A stretch of DNA of 64,000 nucleotides, taken from Eumeta japonica. Its lineage: Eukaryota > Arthropoda > Insecta > Lepidoptera > Psychidae. The translations under genes were made by a program, and so were the position numbers. Location: the NCBI GenBank assembly GCA_005406025.1, contig BGZK01000736.1, forward strand, positions 234,881 to 298,880, given 5' to 3'. Numbering within the stretch: position 1 is the first letter of the stretch; the number at the start of each line of letters is the position of its first letter. Positions 21,335-34,213 of the stretch are shown here, in pieces. The notes under the pieces are model-generated. The model saw nothing but the letters and a program-made list of their open reading frames with translations. It had not been told where the DNA came from and did no database searches.

Positions 21335-24300
21335 ATGGAACTGAATACGAAACTTCGCAAATCATCTAAAGCTAAAAATTCTGTTCGTGCACCGGCAACG
21401 TCGAAATCGCGCTTGACGAAGAAAAAGATCGTAGGGCGTAAAAGAAAATGTGTGTGCCTCCCTGAACATTGTTCAGTCATCGAATTCCCTTCCATATGGA
21501 ACGAGCTGAGAATGAATAACCAATTGTGCGACGGAACCATCATGTGCAGAGATATGAAAGCTATAAGGGTGCACAGAGCGATATTGTCCGCGGTGAGTCC
21601 GTATTTCAAAGCGATATTCATTAACTCCCTGAAGAGGGACCTGCCGGAAGAAACCGAGGTGTTCGTGGACGTCCCCAGCTATTACATGAACCTCATTCTG
21701 GACTACGCTTACACGGGTACCTGTAACGTCACCGCCGAGAATGTGGAACGTCTGCTCCCGCTTGCAGATCAATTCGACGTCGTTGGGGTGATACAGGCGT
21801 GCTGTCACTTCCTGCTGCAAGAGCTGAGGCCGCACAACTGTTTGGGTATATTTCGGTTCGCGAGATATTATTTTTGTAGTGAACTGGCGAAGAAAGGTAA
21901 GCTGTACATTCGACAGAACTTCAATAGAGTGTTAAAAGAGTGTAGCGAATTCAAATTGTTGTGTTACGAAGAACTGGATGATATATTGAGAGACGATGAA
22001 TTGAACGTTAGAAACGAAGAAATCGTGTTCGAAGCTATCAAAATATGGGTGGAACATGATTTACAAAATAGAAAAAAATATATCCCTTCTTTATTGTCGT
22101 GCGTAAGATTCGGTCACATTAGATATAAATATTTCAAATCGAAAGTACTACAATGGCAACCTGTTGTTAACGACGAAGTGAGTATGATTAATATAGGTTG
22201 TGTTAGTGTTGAAAGTAGAAATTATAGTATAAAACATATATTGCGTCTGTCTGTTTTTTGATCGGGCTAATCTTCAAAGCAGCTACACAAGCTGTAATAG
22301 TTTTTTTCTTTTTTATATAGACGTAGGTTTTTTCCTGTAATACGAGATATAGGGATACCTACGTTTTATAAAAAAATTAAAAAAACTGTATGCATACCAG
22401 AAAAATGGCAATATGCAAAAGAGAACCAAGATCGGCAGAGGGACAGCTATTAGAATAGAGAGGGAGACCAGGTTTGAAATCGAGGGCAACATTAAGATCG
22501 ACAATTGCAAAATTTTAATTATGACCAGCCTCAATGGGATAAATCCGATCGTTATTAACAAGGCGGTAAAATATTCTGATTTGAACGCTTCTTATGTTCA
22601 AAAAGTGGGTAAGAGATTACACACTTTTCCTATATTCCGATAAAGACAAGACATTAGAAAGAAAATTTTCACAATTTTTAGACACTGTTTTTTTTTATAT
22701 TGCGATCCTACAGGAAGGTATAAACTGATTTTTGAATCCAACTCGTAATTTTAGATGTCTTATAAAAAAAAGCCATTTCTCAAGTTTTTTCACCGCAAAC
22801 GTGTGTTATATTTATCATATTAGTTAATAAACCCATTCAAACTAACTCGAATTCTTATATATAACATTGATATTGCCAAAAAACTAGGTATCTATTTAAC
22901 TCTTTTAGCTATATTTTTTCACAATTCTTATACAGATATTTTTTTTTATTTTTGCATTATGCTTATATTTTACGCTAAATTTTCATGAATACCTTTGTTC
23001 ACAAATCCATGTTTACAAGCCTAAAATCAGGATAATATATATAATTGATAATATATTTCAATTATTTTATACATATACGTAATTATTAAATATATCAAAC
23101 TTATATGATTATTTATGCAGCAATGTCAAGAAGCTTTATATCCAGCCATAGTGTTTTTGACGGTTTTGGATTCCAAGCTCGGTTCTGAAATTGATTTAAA
23201 CGATCCTCTCGGACGACCGCGAGTACCTTACGAAATATTATTCGCTGTCGGTGGATGGAGCGCCGGTAGCCCCACGAGTTTTGTGGAGACCTACGATACC
23301 AGGTAAGCAAAAGTTTATGAGAAGATATTCTTACGTTTCTATGATAGGATACAGTTACAATCATTGTCTATGATTTTCAAGAATTTCATTTCGGTCATCA
23401 TGTTCACACTATATACGTTTTTTTAAAAAAAGCAACGAATTCATGAATGTTAAGGAGAATAAATAAAGTATCATTATATTTTATTACCAAACTTTACAAT
23501 ACACTCCCTCCAAAGCCTATATGAAATAAGCAATAAATAATAAAGTATTCTTCGCGTTCTTCTACTCACTTGCAAAGTTATTTCTTGACAGAGCAGACCG
23601 ATGGTTTCTCTCGATCCACACGGACTTAACGCCCCGCGCATATCACGGGCTGTGCGCTCTCGACAATTTAATTTACATGATTGGCGGCTTCGACGGCAGC
23701 GATCATTTTAACACGGTGCGATGTTACAATCCAGTCGCTAATACTTGGCGGGAGAGGGCGTGCATGTATCAAGCCAGGTGTTACGTAAGCGTGGTAGCTC
23801 ACGGTAAGAGTCGAAGATATCAGTAGACTTTTGTAAGGAAATCAATACTTCGTAATTTAGTAAGTTAGTACTTTAATCATTTCAAAATTACAATAATTAC
23901 TTCAGGAGGTCTGATATACGCGTTAGGGGGTTACAACGGTCGGACGAGGATGAGTTCAGTTGAAAGGTACTATCCTGACAAAAATCAATGGGAAATGACG
24001 ACTCCGATGAACAAGCAACGTTCAGATGCCAGTGCCGCTCCATTAGGCGGAAAGGTGACTCGGTGTATATTTTATTACGTACATGTAAAAAAAAGCATTA
24101 TTTTATGCTTTATAGAGCACTAGTTTTTGCCCGCTTCCATCTTGGTGAACATATTAAAATTTTTTCGTATTAAATAAATTAGAAGTTGCACTATAATCTT
24201 TTTGGTTGTGCTGTTTGTATCTGACTAGTTTTGATACTAATAATATTAAAACTAGCTTTTTTCACATTTCTAGCTTTATTCATATAAAACGACGATGGCT

Positions 24301-27300
24301 CTAAAAGCACGTATTCTGAATGCAGACTTAGCTGTTAAAAGTTCAATTTCTCACTATGAAAACTTAATTTTTTTTTAAAAAACTAAAATTTTTTGATAAA
24401 ACTCGTTTCGGCGTTCTTGGGACCAATATCTCGCAAGTATCGTTATCGAAAACAGACAAACATCATCGAGACTCTTGATGGATGAAATATCTGCACATAC
24501 AGATCAATTTTTTTTACGGAACCCTCAGGTTGCGAGTCCCTATTCGCACTTGTCCGGTTCTTTCTATAGCGTTATTTTCTTCTATAGTATGACGGTAAAT
24601 TACAATATGATCAATCTATATCTATCACATTCAGATTTACATTGTCGGCGGTTTCAACGGTCAGGAGGTGTTAAGTTCCGCGGAGGTGTTCGATCCAGAA
24701 ACAAAGCAATGGAGTTTCATTCGGTCTATGTCGAGTCCTCGTTCAGGAGTCAGTCTCATCGCGTACCGGGACTGTCTGTACGCGCTCGGCGGATTCAACG
24801 GCTACATCCGGTTAAATACAGGTATAGGTGATATCTATATACCCATACCGTTTTAATTGAAACTATACACAACGTGAACATGACGTTTTCCGTTAACTTC
24901 GACGACAAATTACTCTACCGATGATGAATATCAAACTTATCAACGAATATATATATCCAGAAATGCTTAATTACTGAGATTTTTGTGAATCTACAAAGAC
25001 GAAATTTTTATATTTTTTTCGCGTATCAAATACTTTAACGTATTATTTTCGTTGCGTTGCTTCTCGCTGCACGTGATCCGTCGTGTCGTGAGGCGACCGT
25101 CCGCGGCACGTACTCCACGCACCATGCCTAGTTACCCGTCGCGCGCCTCTCGTTTGTGTAAATAGATTATGATTTTCTATGTTTGAAAAGTTAAAAAAGT
25201 TTAATTTAAACTTTTAAAAATTAAAAAGTTACTAGAGAACTTCCGATATGCATCGTCAGTAGAGTCATTTGCCATAGTTAACGAGGATGTCATGAGCACG
25301 TCGTATATATATATGTATATGATGTTCAGTGTTGTGTTTAAATGTGAATGTATTTTGGCCTTGTATTATTTTTTATCTTAGTTCAAAGAAGTAGCTTGCC
25401 CGTTTTCGATGCAAGCTATGAATTATTGATCTAAATATTCAAAGTCTGAAAAAGAAAACAACCAACGAGGCTTTCGTAACAACACATCGATTGAGACAAC
25501 AAAAAATTAATTCAAAATTAAAAGCAATTCTGTCTCAGTTTTAAAACGTAACTGTTACAAATAATAAACTAACTTCACTAAATGCGATGTTTTGTATATC
25601 AATATAGCTGTGTTGTTTCCATTCTGTGGCATGTTTATTAATAATACTTGGTTTTAGGTGAATGCTTCAACCCTCATAGAGGAGGTGAATGGCAAGAAGT
25701 AGCTGAAATGTTCAGCGCGCGCAGTAACTTTGCCACGGTGCTCCTTGACGATATGATTTACGTCATAGGGGGCTTCAATGGTAACCGCAACCTGCGAGTT
25801 TTTCATACTTTATTTTTATGTTAATTTTCTTAGTATACTTAACTCTATATCAATATTGAGACAATAAATTATTTATCTTGGCGGATGCACCACGCTTCTT
25901 TTATCGAGACAGCGGGATCGTAAGGATTGCTTAACAGTTTTTAGGATTTTAATTCACTAATTAAGTTTTTATTCAGCTAGACGCAACGCGCATAACAATA
26001 TTATTATTCAAAACAAGATTATAATGTCCTCCGTCAAACAAATTCAAAGTGGTCAATGATAGTTTAGGTTTAATGTAATTTTTTGTAAATTGAAGACGAT
26101 ACACGAGACAGTCAGTGAAACTGTTTTAGAAGGACTCGCATTTTATGAAGGCGTCTATTAAACTGAGCTCTGTAGTTTTTTCAAATAGGCAAATGAGATG
26201 TGGCAAAGGCGAGATTGTTTTATTTGAACTAACTTCATTACGGTGTTTTCCTCGGGGCGCAATGTTGATATCCAAACTATATTTACTGCTAAAAAAACAA
26301 ACGAAAAAAAAACAATCCGAACAATTTATGAACTAAAATCTAAAGATAGTCCAATAGCTTTGGACAATGGCATGGTCAGTGTCGAACTTCACTCTATAAA
26401 GAAAATTAAAATACATTTTTCTTTCCCTTTTTGTATATTGTCTTTTGATATTTCCTTACCTCTAAAGGAAAGAGGAACCCGTACAGGATCACTCCGTTCT
26501 ACTTCTGTTCGTCCGTCTGTCAAGACTCTTTTTCTCGGAAAGATTTTGCATCTTTCCGAGAATGTGTGAAAGACATTCTCGGAAATGTCTTTCACACATT
26601 CCGATCAACAAGGTATCAACAAGGATATCTTGATAATGAAGATATCAACTTGATACCTTCACTACCTACTTGAAATGAAGGTATCAAGTTTAATTCAACT
26701 TGATACTTTCACGGTATCAAGTTGAAATGAACATTAATTACTTGTATTTCAGTCCCTCAAAACTGTAGAAAAAAAATCAAGCTTCTAGGTCAACAACCAA
26801 AAAGTACGACCATAATACGGCCATTTAGGTACACCCTATATTTTGAATCTCGCAAGTAAATCAAAATCTACAGGGTACTTCCCATTGACCCAGAATCATG
26901 AAATTTCACAAAAAGAAAGGTATCACAACGCAAATAAAGAAAAATAAACTCAATTTAAGTATATTTTGAATCTCGCAAGTAAATCAAAATCTACAGGGTA
27001 CTTCCCATTGACCCAGAATCATGAAATTTCACAAAAAGAAAGGTATCACAACGCAAATAAAGAAAAATAAACTCAATTTAAGAGCGATAATTTTACGTAA
27101 TAACGTCATAAGAAAACATTCATGAAAAATTGCATAATTTCATGAATTGAATTATTATAACTTACCGCAATTGTTGTTGTAATAAACAATGGAAACCGCA
27201 TTAACTTTTCACTTCACTTTATAAACGGTTGACAAAACAGTTCACGTGTAGGTTGTGTGCGGCCGCTGTCTCTCTTCTACTCGGACGCATCGGCCGATGG

Positions 27301-28419
27301 AGTGGATGAGAGATCGCTCGTTCTGCGCTCTAGCTCGCGCGCTCGGCTCAGGCGGAACGCGACAATGAGTCATGCTTTTTCGTGCGTGCAGCTGGCGTTC
27401 ATCCATTTAAAAGACGTTATTACCTCAAAAAATCTGAAAAATCGATAATTTATAGATTCCTATGTCACATAAAAAATATTTTTATAATTATAAACTTACA
27501 CTTGCCAATGGAGTATGGATCGTGATGTAAATCAATACGCGGAAGGGCATTTTTCAATTTGGCGCTATGATAACTTAAGATTTTAAAAAATCGGATACTT
27601 TTACGAAAACTCTTAAAACATTTTTGAAGAAAAAAAGGTAAAATTTTGGAATACCTGGGACCAATATCTTTATCATAAACCGATGAAAATCATCGAAGCC
27701 CTTTATGAATAAAATATCTACCTGTATAATTAATTTTGTATGAAACTCTAAAGGTGGGAGTCCTATTTGCATTTGTCCGTTTTTAGGGTTCCGAGCCAAA
27801 ATGGCAAAAACGGAACCCATATAGTTTCGTCATATCCGTCCATCCGTATGTCACAGGCAGATTACTCAAAAACTACAAGACCTGTATTGATGAAATTTAT
27901 AATACAGGTGTCTTATATTTTATAGCTGAAAAATTTTTTTTCTGCGAACATCAACAAGTAGTACATATTTCGACAATTCTTTCTAAAATACATGCTCTTG
28001 GCCAACTTATATTTTTGTATTCCTCAATTTTTCGACACTCGCCATGCCAAAGGCAAATCGATTAATACTCCTCTAGAGTTATGATTGAACGTCCATATAT
28101 ACAGTTAAATTCATTACCATTTTATGCTGCTTTTCCCTAACGGAATCAATAGAATAAAGTGTCAACGTAGACTTGGGTAGATATATAATTATGGATGTTG
28201 AATAGCGTCATCGAAGCTACACTTTCAGGTTCGACTACCATTCCACACGTGGAGTGCTACGACGCCGACACCTTGGAATGGTACGACGCGGCGCCGATGA
28301 ACCTCAACCGGTCGGCGTTGAGCGCATGCGTGCTCGCTGGTCTGCCCAACGCACGCGCATTCTCCTATCTAGCGAAAGCCGTGCCCGCAGCTGGGGCGGA
28401 TCAGGTCCATCGCTCGTGA
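21335..28419 (+). CDS. klhl10: Kelch-like protein 10 (BTB-BACK-kelch), 7 coding exons
   Basis: Substrate adaptor of a Cullin-3 ubiquitin ligase. In Drosophila and mammals KLHL10 acts in late spermatids (family knowledge), so testis expression is expected here. Coding exons: 21335-22177, 23121-23302, 23592-23803, 23906-24054, 24635-24821, 25658-25780, 28229-28419 (stop TGA); total 628 aa, versus 608 in human. A lysine/arginine-rich tail (1-40) precedes the BTB domain (about 54-162, 'IWNELRMNNQLCDGTI'). BACK follows (about 165-270, 'DELNVRNEEIVFEAIKIWV'), then six kelch blades from about 320: 'RPRVPYEILFAVGGWSAGSP', 'IYMIGGFDGSDHFNTVRCY', 'LIYALGGYNGRTRMSSVERY', 'IYIVGGFNGQEVLSSAEVF', 'LYALGGFNGYIRLNT', 'IYVIGGFNGSTTIPHVECY'. 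The pattern and the 'PYEILFAVGGW' junction are diagnostic of KLHL10 rather than other KLHLs. Intron 6 (2.4 kb) holds several repeats. The region upstream is transposon-derived almost up to the ATG, so an upstream non-coding exon is possible. Confidence 0.93.
24405..24560 (+). repeat. Dispersed repeat, copy in klhl10 intron 4
   Basis: 'GGGACCAATATCT', 'CATCGA', 'ATGAAATATCT' and 'GTCCCTATTCGCACTTGTCCG' appear in the same order and spacing at 27640-27785 in klhl10 intron 6. These are two diverged copies of one repeat family in the introns of the same gene, both in plus orientation. Confidence 0.6.
26561..26745. repeat. Cluster of short inverted and tandem repeats in klhl10 intron 6
   Basis: A perfect hairpin (26561-26575 and 26586-26600, AATGTGTGAAAGACA) is followed by a run of GGTATCAA/TTGATACC and GATATC units on alternating strands up to about 26745. 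'CTCGGAAA' also repeats within and before the hairpin. The stretch could fold into several competing stems. No coding frame. Confidence 0.65.
26837..27082 (+). repeat. Exact 123-bp tandem duplication
   Basis: Two head-to-tail copies (26837-26959 and 26960-27082) beginning TATATTTTGAATCTCGCAAG and ending CTCAATTTAAG. I found no difference between them, so the duplication is recent or an assembly artefact. It lies in klhl10 intron 6. Confidence 0.9.
27640..28065 (+). repeat. Two adjoining dispersed repeats in klhl10 intron 6
   Basis: 27640-27785 is the second copy of the 24405-24560 family. From about 27784 a 'GGGTTCCGAGCC' repeat starts, followed by 'AAAAACGGAACCCATATAG', 'GTCCATCCG' and 'TGTCACAGGCAG'. 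The latter class is abundant in lepidopteran genomes and has further copies at 29215-29300, 29625-30400, 44035-44667 and 51655-51900. Confidence 0.65.
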
Positions 28420-28882
28420 TAACCGCCCGTAACAATGACGATGTAGTGCCACATTCATCTTGTATATATGTATAATGGTCAGCGTTTAATTCTCGTCTTG
28501 TACATTTCCAACGCCGTATCTCAGTGGAAATGTAACGTGAAGTGCATTTTCTATGTTGTTTCACGGTATCGCTGCATCGTATCGATTTTGTGATGAGAAA
28601 ATTAATTAATCACAAGTTAAATAAGAACGCGTTGGTCGGATCCTAGTCATTATGCATCTGTGATAATTATTTTGATTGTAAATAGTTTTGTGTCAATTTT
28701 TTTTTTACTTTTATGTGAAATCATGAACGACTATTATTATGTACAGATCAAATCGAAATCAACGTTTTTATTCTATTATATTTAGACGCGTCTTACGGCG
28801 TATGATTGCACAAAACTGCTATATACTTAATATAGGTTTTTGAATGGACGATTTGTAAAAATTTCAAGTTATACATTTTTGT

Positions 28883-28888
28883 AATAAA
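28883..28888 (+). terminator. klhl10 poly(A) signal candidate
   Basis: AATAAA about 465 bp past the klhl10 stop codon; a second one follows near 28925. These are the likeliest canonical signals for this transcript, but the true 3' end is unknown. Confidence 0.4.
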
Positions 28889-29514
28889 ATTTATTTTGAT
28901 ATTGATATATAATGGTTGACTTGCAATAAATCAGGAGTCATTATTTTTGAAAAATATATCAGCTCTGTGTACATAAGAGATCGCGATGACTGTGATATTT
29001 TAGGTCTAGTAGACATGACATGAGAATGAAATTTTATATAAAAATTTCTCGTTCACACTGTAAAAGAATAATAAAAAAATATATGAAATTGCAGGCATTA
29101 TTATCTTTTATTTGATTAATATAACGACTAACTGATACGTTATGCTTTATACGTATTTACATTATTAGGGGCTTGTAGTGGGCTTATAGCTATATTTATA
29201 GTTTTACTATTATTTTTTAGAGTTCCGTACCCAAAAGGTGTCAAGGGAACCCTATCATTAAGGTTCTGCTGCCTGTCCGTCTGTTTCGCAGGGCTTTGTT
29301 TTTTGAACTGTAACAGGTAGACCCAAAATTTTCATAGCTTATAACCGCTATAACAACAAATCATAAAATAAGGTTTAAAATGAAAGGGGGTCCCTCCACA
29401 AGAAACATTTATACTTCAGTGCTTTGTTTATGTTCAATAGTGGCAATATATACAAACATCTAATATAACTATAACGAATATTATTAATATAAACTCACAT
29501 CTATTTCCAAGAAA
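28889..29514. other. Intergenic DNA downstream of klhl10
   Basis: AT-rich. 29215-29300 carries a fragment of the GGTTCCG class ('AGAGTTCCGTACCCAAAAGG', 'CTGTCCGTCTG'). No gene seen. Confidence 0.4.
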
Positions 29515-32035
29515 GGTAGACTATAGATTTCCGCACGGAACGATTTTTGCATATCTATGGCTCCACAGACATTCCTCAATCTTTTCATGCAAGCTCATTG
29601 GTTTCGAGTGCTTAAAATTTGCCCCTTTTTAACGTCCCGAACCAAAATGGCATAAACGAACCCCTTATAGTTTCGTCATGTCCGTCCGTCCGTCCGTAGG
29701 CACAGGCATTTTATTCAAAACTACATAAAGCATATTGAATAAAATTTATAGTGTAGGTGTCTTGTGTAAGCCGCTACTTAGTTTGGTGGTTGAATAACAA
29801 ACTAATGTTTCTAGGATGGGCACTCCATACATGTAACAGAAGTTGAAAAGTTTTACATCAAACACCAATGTGTGGCATATATTTCGACAGTTCTTTTAAA
29901 CATATTTTAAGGTTTCTAAGCAATTTTTCTGATAAAGTAAATAATTTCGGAAATAATCGCTCCGAAAGTAAAGTTGAAATGTGCCCCTCCCCCCCTTACT
30001 TTATTTTCTAAATCATATGTCCAAAAAACATGTAAAAAAATCGATGATGACGCTTAACAAATACTTTCAACGACAATTATTTTGATCATGATCGCATATA
30101 CTGTTTATGAGTTATTGCCGAAAAACTGCGCTTCTCAACAAAAAGAACTGCCATGAATATACGCTTTTTTCTGATGCACTTTAGTTTACACTAGTTTAAT
30201 AGTAATAATCTACACATCTACTTGTTTTTCTAGTTGTAGGAGACTTAAGTGCTTATAAGTATTCTGTGCGGGAAACATGGAAAAAGCGTAACAACGTACT
30301 TTTTTATCTGTAGTGCATTTCTTTGTCATAATGGCTTCAGAACCCTATAATGAGCATGGTCCAACATGCTCTTGGCCAGTTTTTTACTATGCCACCAATT
30401 TGGTCTGCACGGGATTTTCTAGGGCGATTCGCTCCATACATATTCCAGATACCCAAACCACCGCAACACACCTTTTCCTATTTTAGTCACTCAATGGTTT
30501 TTCAAACCACATCGCTCTCTGACATCACTGTTAATACATCTATCTTTCAAAGGCGCTCCACACATACCACGCAGAGATATCATCTCCACTCAATTGATTC
30601 TACTTTCATTTTTCTACTGTCACCCAACTGTCACTACCGTACAGAAAAGTAGGGATCATACCCCGTCATAGATAGCCAAACCCACTCGTCGTGAGAGACT
30701 TTTACTATCGATAATAGCAAACAAGGCCCCATTCACTTCATTTCCAGCATTAGCTCTCCCTTTAATATCACTATCATGTATACCATTATTTCCAACAGAC
30801 TACCCAAGTTTACAAATTCTTTCATTTGTTAAACTCTTTCAAGTTCTATATATATTGCATTCAGTTGTGCTTTCGCTTCTTTAGAAAACTCTTTTTTTAA
30901 CAGAATCATTTTAATTACCATCGCCTGCGGCGTACAAGTTGCAAGTGGTGACAGATGACCCATGACCAAAAATGTCTACATCCTATATCTTACTTTCATG
31001 TTCATCCACAATCCTTTCAATAATGATTTTCGCATACAGTTTTCCAAAAATACAGAAGAGCCGGAATGGAATGGAAGGAATGAAAGGGATGTTCCTCGTG
31101 TGAAATGAAACCTCGAATGAAACCTTGAAAGGTTTCATTCCTCTGTATGAAAATGAAATTTTATACAGAGGAATGAAATTACGTCTTTGCACCAGTCATG
31201 AGGACCTTAACGCTTTTCCAGCATTTACTGTGGAACAGGTTTGCCATTATTCCCTAGTCGCCGGTCAGCATCTTTAACGAGACGGACGAATTCAGGGTCA
31301 TGTGGATCATGTCACCCTCTGAACTGGGTTTTTGTCTTAAATGTTGTAATCGAATTAGAGCCAGTCCTGAACTTCGTATGTGTCCCCATAATTTGAAGGT
31401 TAAATTCGCCCTTGAACGAGATGCTGGTAGTTCTGACAGTTTCCCATATTTCATAATTTCATCCACGCTAATTTCATTTTCATCATTATTTGTATATTCG
31501 GTTGCAGTAACATTGCCATCTGCAAGTGTATCCTCACATGCAAAAATATATTTAAAATAATCCTTCCATCAATATTTTACATGATTTTCTTCATTCAGTA
31601 AACATCCATTATTGTCTCTAATCATATTTATACACCATGTCTTGGAATTATTACGAACCTTTTACACCACATTCCAGAAAAGTTTTTGGTTTGCCCCGAA
31701 ATTATCCGAGAATCTCCTGCCATAAAGTTCTTTTATTTAATTCTTTCTTTTTTGTCACACATGCTTTAGCTCTCATTTTTGTATCTTCATATATACTTTC
31801 AGCCTATCTTCTACACTGTCTTTTCTTTGAACTCTCCGGTTGGCCTTTCCTGACATTAAATCCAACCTGCTTTCTTCTTTTCACCAACTACTTTCCTCAC
31901 TACAAAATTCCACCATTCATTACATTCTTTACTAACGTTTGTTCTTATTCACACTATATACCTTTTTTATTATGTCTACTAAAACAAATATCTTACGTTT
32001 GTTACTTTGGCTCGAGAAAATCCAGTCCTAAATAA
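29515..32035 (-). mobile_element. RTE-like LINE remnant
   Basis: On the minus strand, broken frames read, in order, 'FWNVV', 'MIRDNNGCLLNE' and 'VKYWWKDYFKYIFA' (about 31700-31560), 'ISVDEIMKYGKLSEL' (about 31470), 'KCWKS' (about 31225) and 'GKLYAKIIIERIVDE' (about 31030). These match the linker and first reverse-transcriptase motifs of RTE-type LINE polyproteins known from moths (recalled similarity). Stops and frameshifts are frequent and the catalytic YxDD region is not recognisable. The left part (29515-29625 and 30400-30660) is the tail-like repeat also present at 8092-8560, here split by another element. Intergenic between klhl10 and barren. Confidence 0.65.
29625..30400 (+). mobile_element. 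GGTTCTG-class repeat nested in the LINE tail
   Basis: It interrupts the tail repeat between 'AAATTTGCCCC' and 'TTTGGTCTGCACGGG', which are continuous in the copy at 8092-8560. It starts near 'CCCGAACCAAAATGGCATAA' and ends near 'TTCAGAACCCTATAATGAGC..TTGGCCAG'. A reverse-oriented copy with the same two ends lies at 44035-44667. The ends (GGGTTCTG and CAGAACCC) are mutually inverted. No ORF; boundaries good to about 10 bp. Confidence 0.6.
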
Positions 32036-32971
32036 AATTCTTCCCTAGGGCTTAATGGTAGGCCCAATACAATAATTATAATTCAAATTATATTACAGTA
32101 TGTACAATATATAAGTATTAACTGTTTGACTGGTCCCTATAACAATGCCTAGCACAAACTACTAGGGATTTGAAATTTTGTGCAGATTCCTGTAGTAACC
32201 CAAGCGAGCACTAGATAAGGAAATTTAACCCCTAAGGGGAGGAAAAGGGGAAATACTATTGTATGGAAAATCGAAACCGTTGAAGCTATTGTTATCAAGC
32301 TTAATATTTTGACATATAAAAGTCATTTCACTGTGACGGACTAATAATGTGACAACACGGTGAGATCACGATGGATAGAACATGTCTATAAATATTTATC
32401 GTGTAGTAAAACTGTAAAAATATTCTCCGAAATACACTTAAAAATCGGTACGAAATTTTGATTGCGAAAGAATAAAAGATGTCTCATATGAGTCGTAAAT
32501 ATGCGCGGAATTGTAGAAAATGCAAATCAAAAAAAGCTCACATCGAGAGGAATTTGAAAAACCTAAAAGTCGAGGGCTGAACAAATGTCAAAAAAATTAT
32601 ATACATATTTTTTAATTAACCCTGAAGAGCCTAATTAAGGGAAAATTGTATGGATAAATAATCGAAACCGCTGAAGCTATGATGTCAGTCTATATTTTAA
32701 CTAATCATTACTAATGAAAACAAATAACATGCATCCTGAAGTAACTCTTAATGAGGGTGAAATAGAGGTTGACATGTTTATATAGAAAAACGAACCGCTG
32801 AAGTTATTGATGCGAAAATTTATAATTTGTTAATAATTAAAAATGAAAAATGTGACGTACATCGTTTTTGGAAAAGTAGCTAAAAAGGTGAAGTAAGGGA
32901 TGAAATGTATGGAAAATCGAAACCGGTGAAGCTATTGACGTCGTAATTTTTGTTTTCATTAATCATCTTTA

Positions 32972-33965
32972 TATAAGGTCGGGGAAAAGTTTTTTAGTAT
33001 TTTATATACAAATTCAAGATCATTTTTCATCACATTTTATTTAAATTTGATAATAATACATATGCAATTTTGTAGGTAGTGACATAATCCCATTTCTGCA
33101 GAAAGTTCGGAACTTCTGATCAAAAAACTGCAACATGTAATTTTGACAGTCCTCTCTTTATGTTAAATTAACACTAAGAGACCGAAACAGGTGAAAATTT
33201 TAGGGTGTAAGGTCAGGGATAGCCCTGACCTTACACCCTAAAATTTTCACCTGGGAGGATGAAACCTTTCACCTCATCCACCATGGAGGATGCATTAACA
33301 CTTCGCTATCAAGCTTTCTCAATATTTTCTGAGTGGTTAAAGAAGTGCGTTGTCTGGCGTTATCTTGGTGAAAAATCAATTCTATTGATCAATTCCGGCC
33401 GTTTTTTCTCTACTTCTAGCTTAAATCTCATCAGTTACTGGCAGTAGAGATTTGAAATGATGGTTTGGCCTGGCGGTAAAAGCACAATGAATAATACCCA
33501 TCCAATCTCATCATACACATAGCATCAACTTATTGCGAGTTAATCCGGGTTTGTCTGGGAGTCTGTGGAGCTTGCTTGCCTTTTGACTATAATCTTTTTC
33601 GCACGTTCTTGTCGTAGATAATCCATTTTTCATCATTCAATGTTCAATATTTTCAAAAATGATCTGGTTTTATTACTTTTCAATAGTAAATCGCAAATGA
33701 GTACACAATTCATTAAATTTCTTTTAATGAACTCCTGTGGGACCTGTGTGTCGAGCTTTTTTGTATGGATATACATTTTTTCAAATGGGTCATACCTTTT
33801 CTGTGGTCAACTATCTTGTAAGAACTAATATGATAATCTTGCTCTACTTCTTGCAAAATGGCATCGACCTGGACCTTCTGACTTTTTTTTTGTTCACAAA
33901 AATTAAAAACCAATTACACGGTCAACGATTTTCATCATTGTAAGGGGCTGTCGAAGAGTATGAAA
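32972..33965 (-). mobile_element. Mariner remnant with internal palindrome
   Basis: The left terminus TATAAGGTCGGGGAAAAGTT is the mariner 3' end also seen at 21180. The minus strand reads 'VDAILQEVEQDYHISSYKI' and 'THLKK' near 33880-33790, a D,D34D mariner DNA-binding region, then degenerate catalytic-domain sequence shared with 6400-6480 and with 52300-52850. The N-terminus is lost and there are many stops. A 66-bp palindrome (33188-33253) has been created inside it. Confidence 0.8.
33188..33253. repeat. Perfect hairpin, 31-bp arms
   Basis: Arms 33188-33218 and 33223-33253 are exact complements with a 4-base loop. The right arm (CCCTGACCTTACACCC..) is mariner catalytic-domain sequence, still recognisable as 'CCCTGACCTTGCATCC' in the related copy near 52742. 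The left arm is therefore an inverted copy of transposon sequence made in place. Confidence 0.9.
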
Positions 33966-34213
33966 AACATGTTTCTGAGTTCACCAGGGAGAAGTAGCAT
34001 AAACTTTTTCAAAATTGGTTTATTTGTATGAAAAAGTGTTTTTTTGTAAACGGAGAATATTTTGAGAAACAATAAATTCATTTTTGACCATTCATAATAA
34101 TTTTTTTCATTCATTTCAAAAATTTTCAGTGCATCCTACGTATTTGAATACAGCCGCTTTTTTTTTTTTAATATGTTATAGATTTTGCCTCCGACCCTGT
34201 CTACCTATTTGTA

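Noticed and set aside
21253..21835. Minus-strand open frames opposite klhl10 exon 1
   Set aside because: Shadows of the BTB-BACK exon; no domain resemblance.
24475..24831. 118-aa plus-strand open frame inside klhl10
   Set aside because: It overlaps kelch exon 5 in another frame. The exon frame (24635-24821) gives a standard kelch blade flanked by proper splice sites.
30350..30652. 100-aa plus-strand open frame
   Set aside because: It covers repeat sequence also found at 8215-8560, where the frame differs. This is antisense to an RTE-like LINE.
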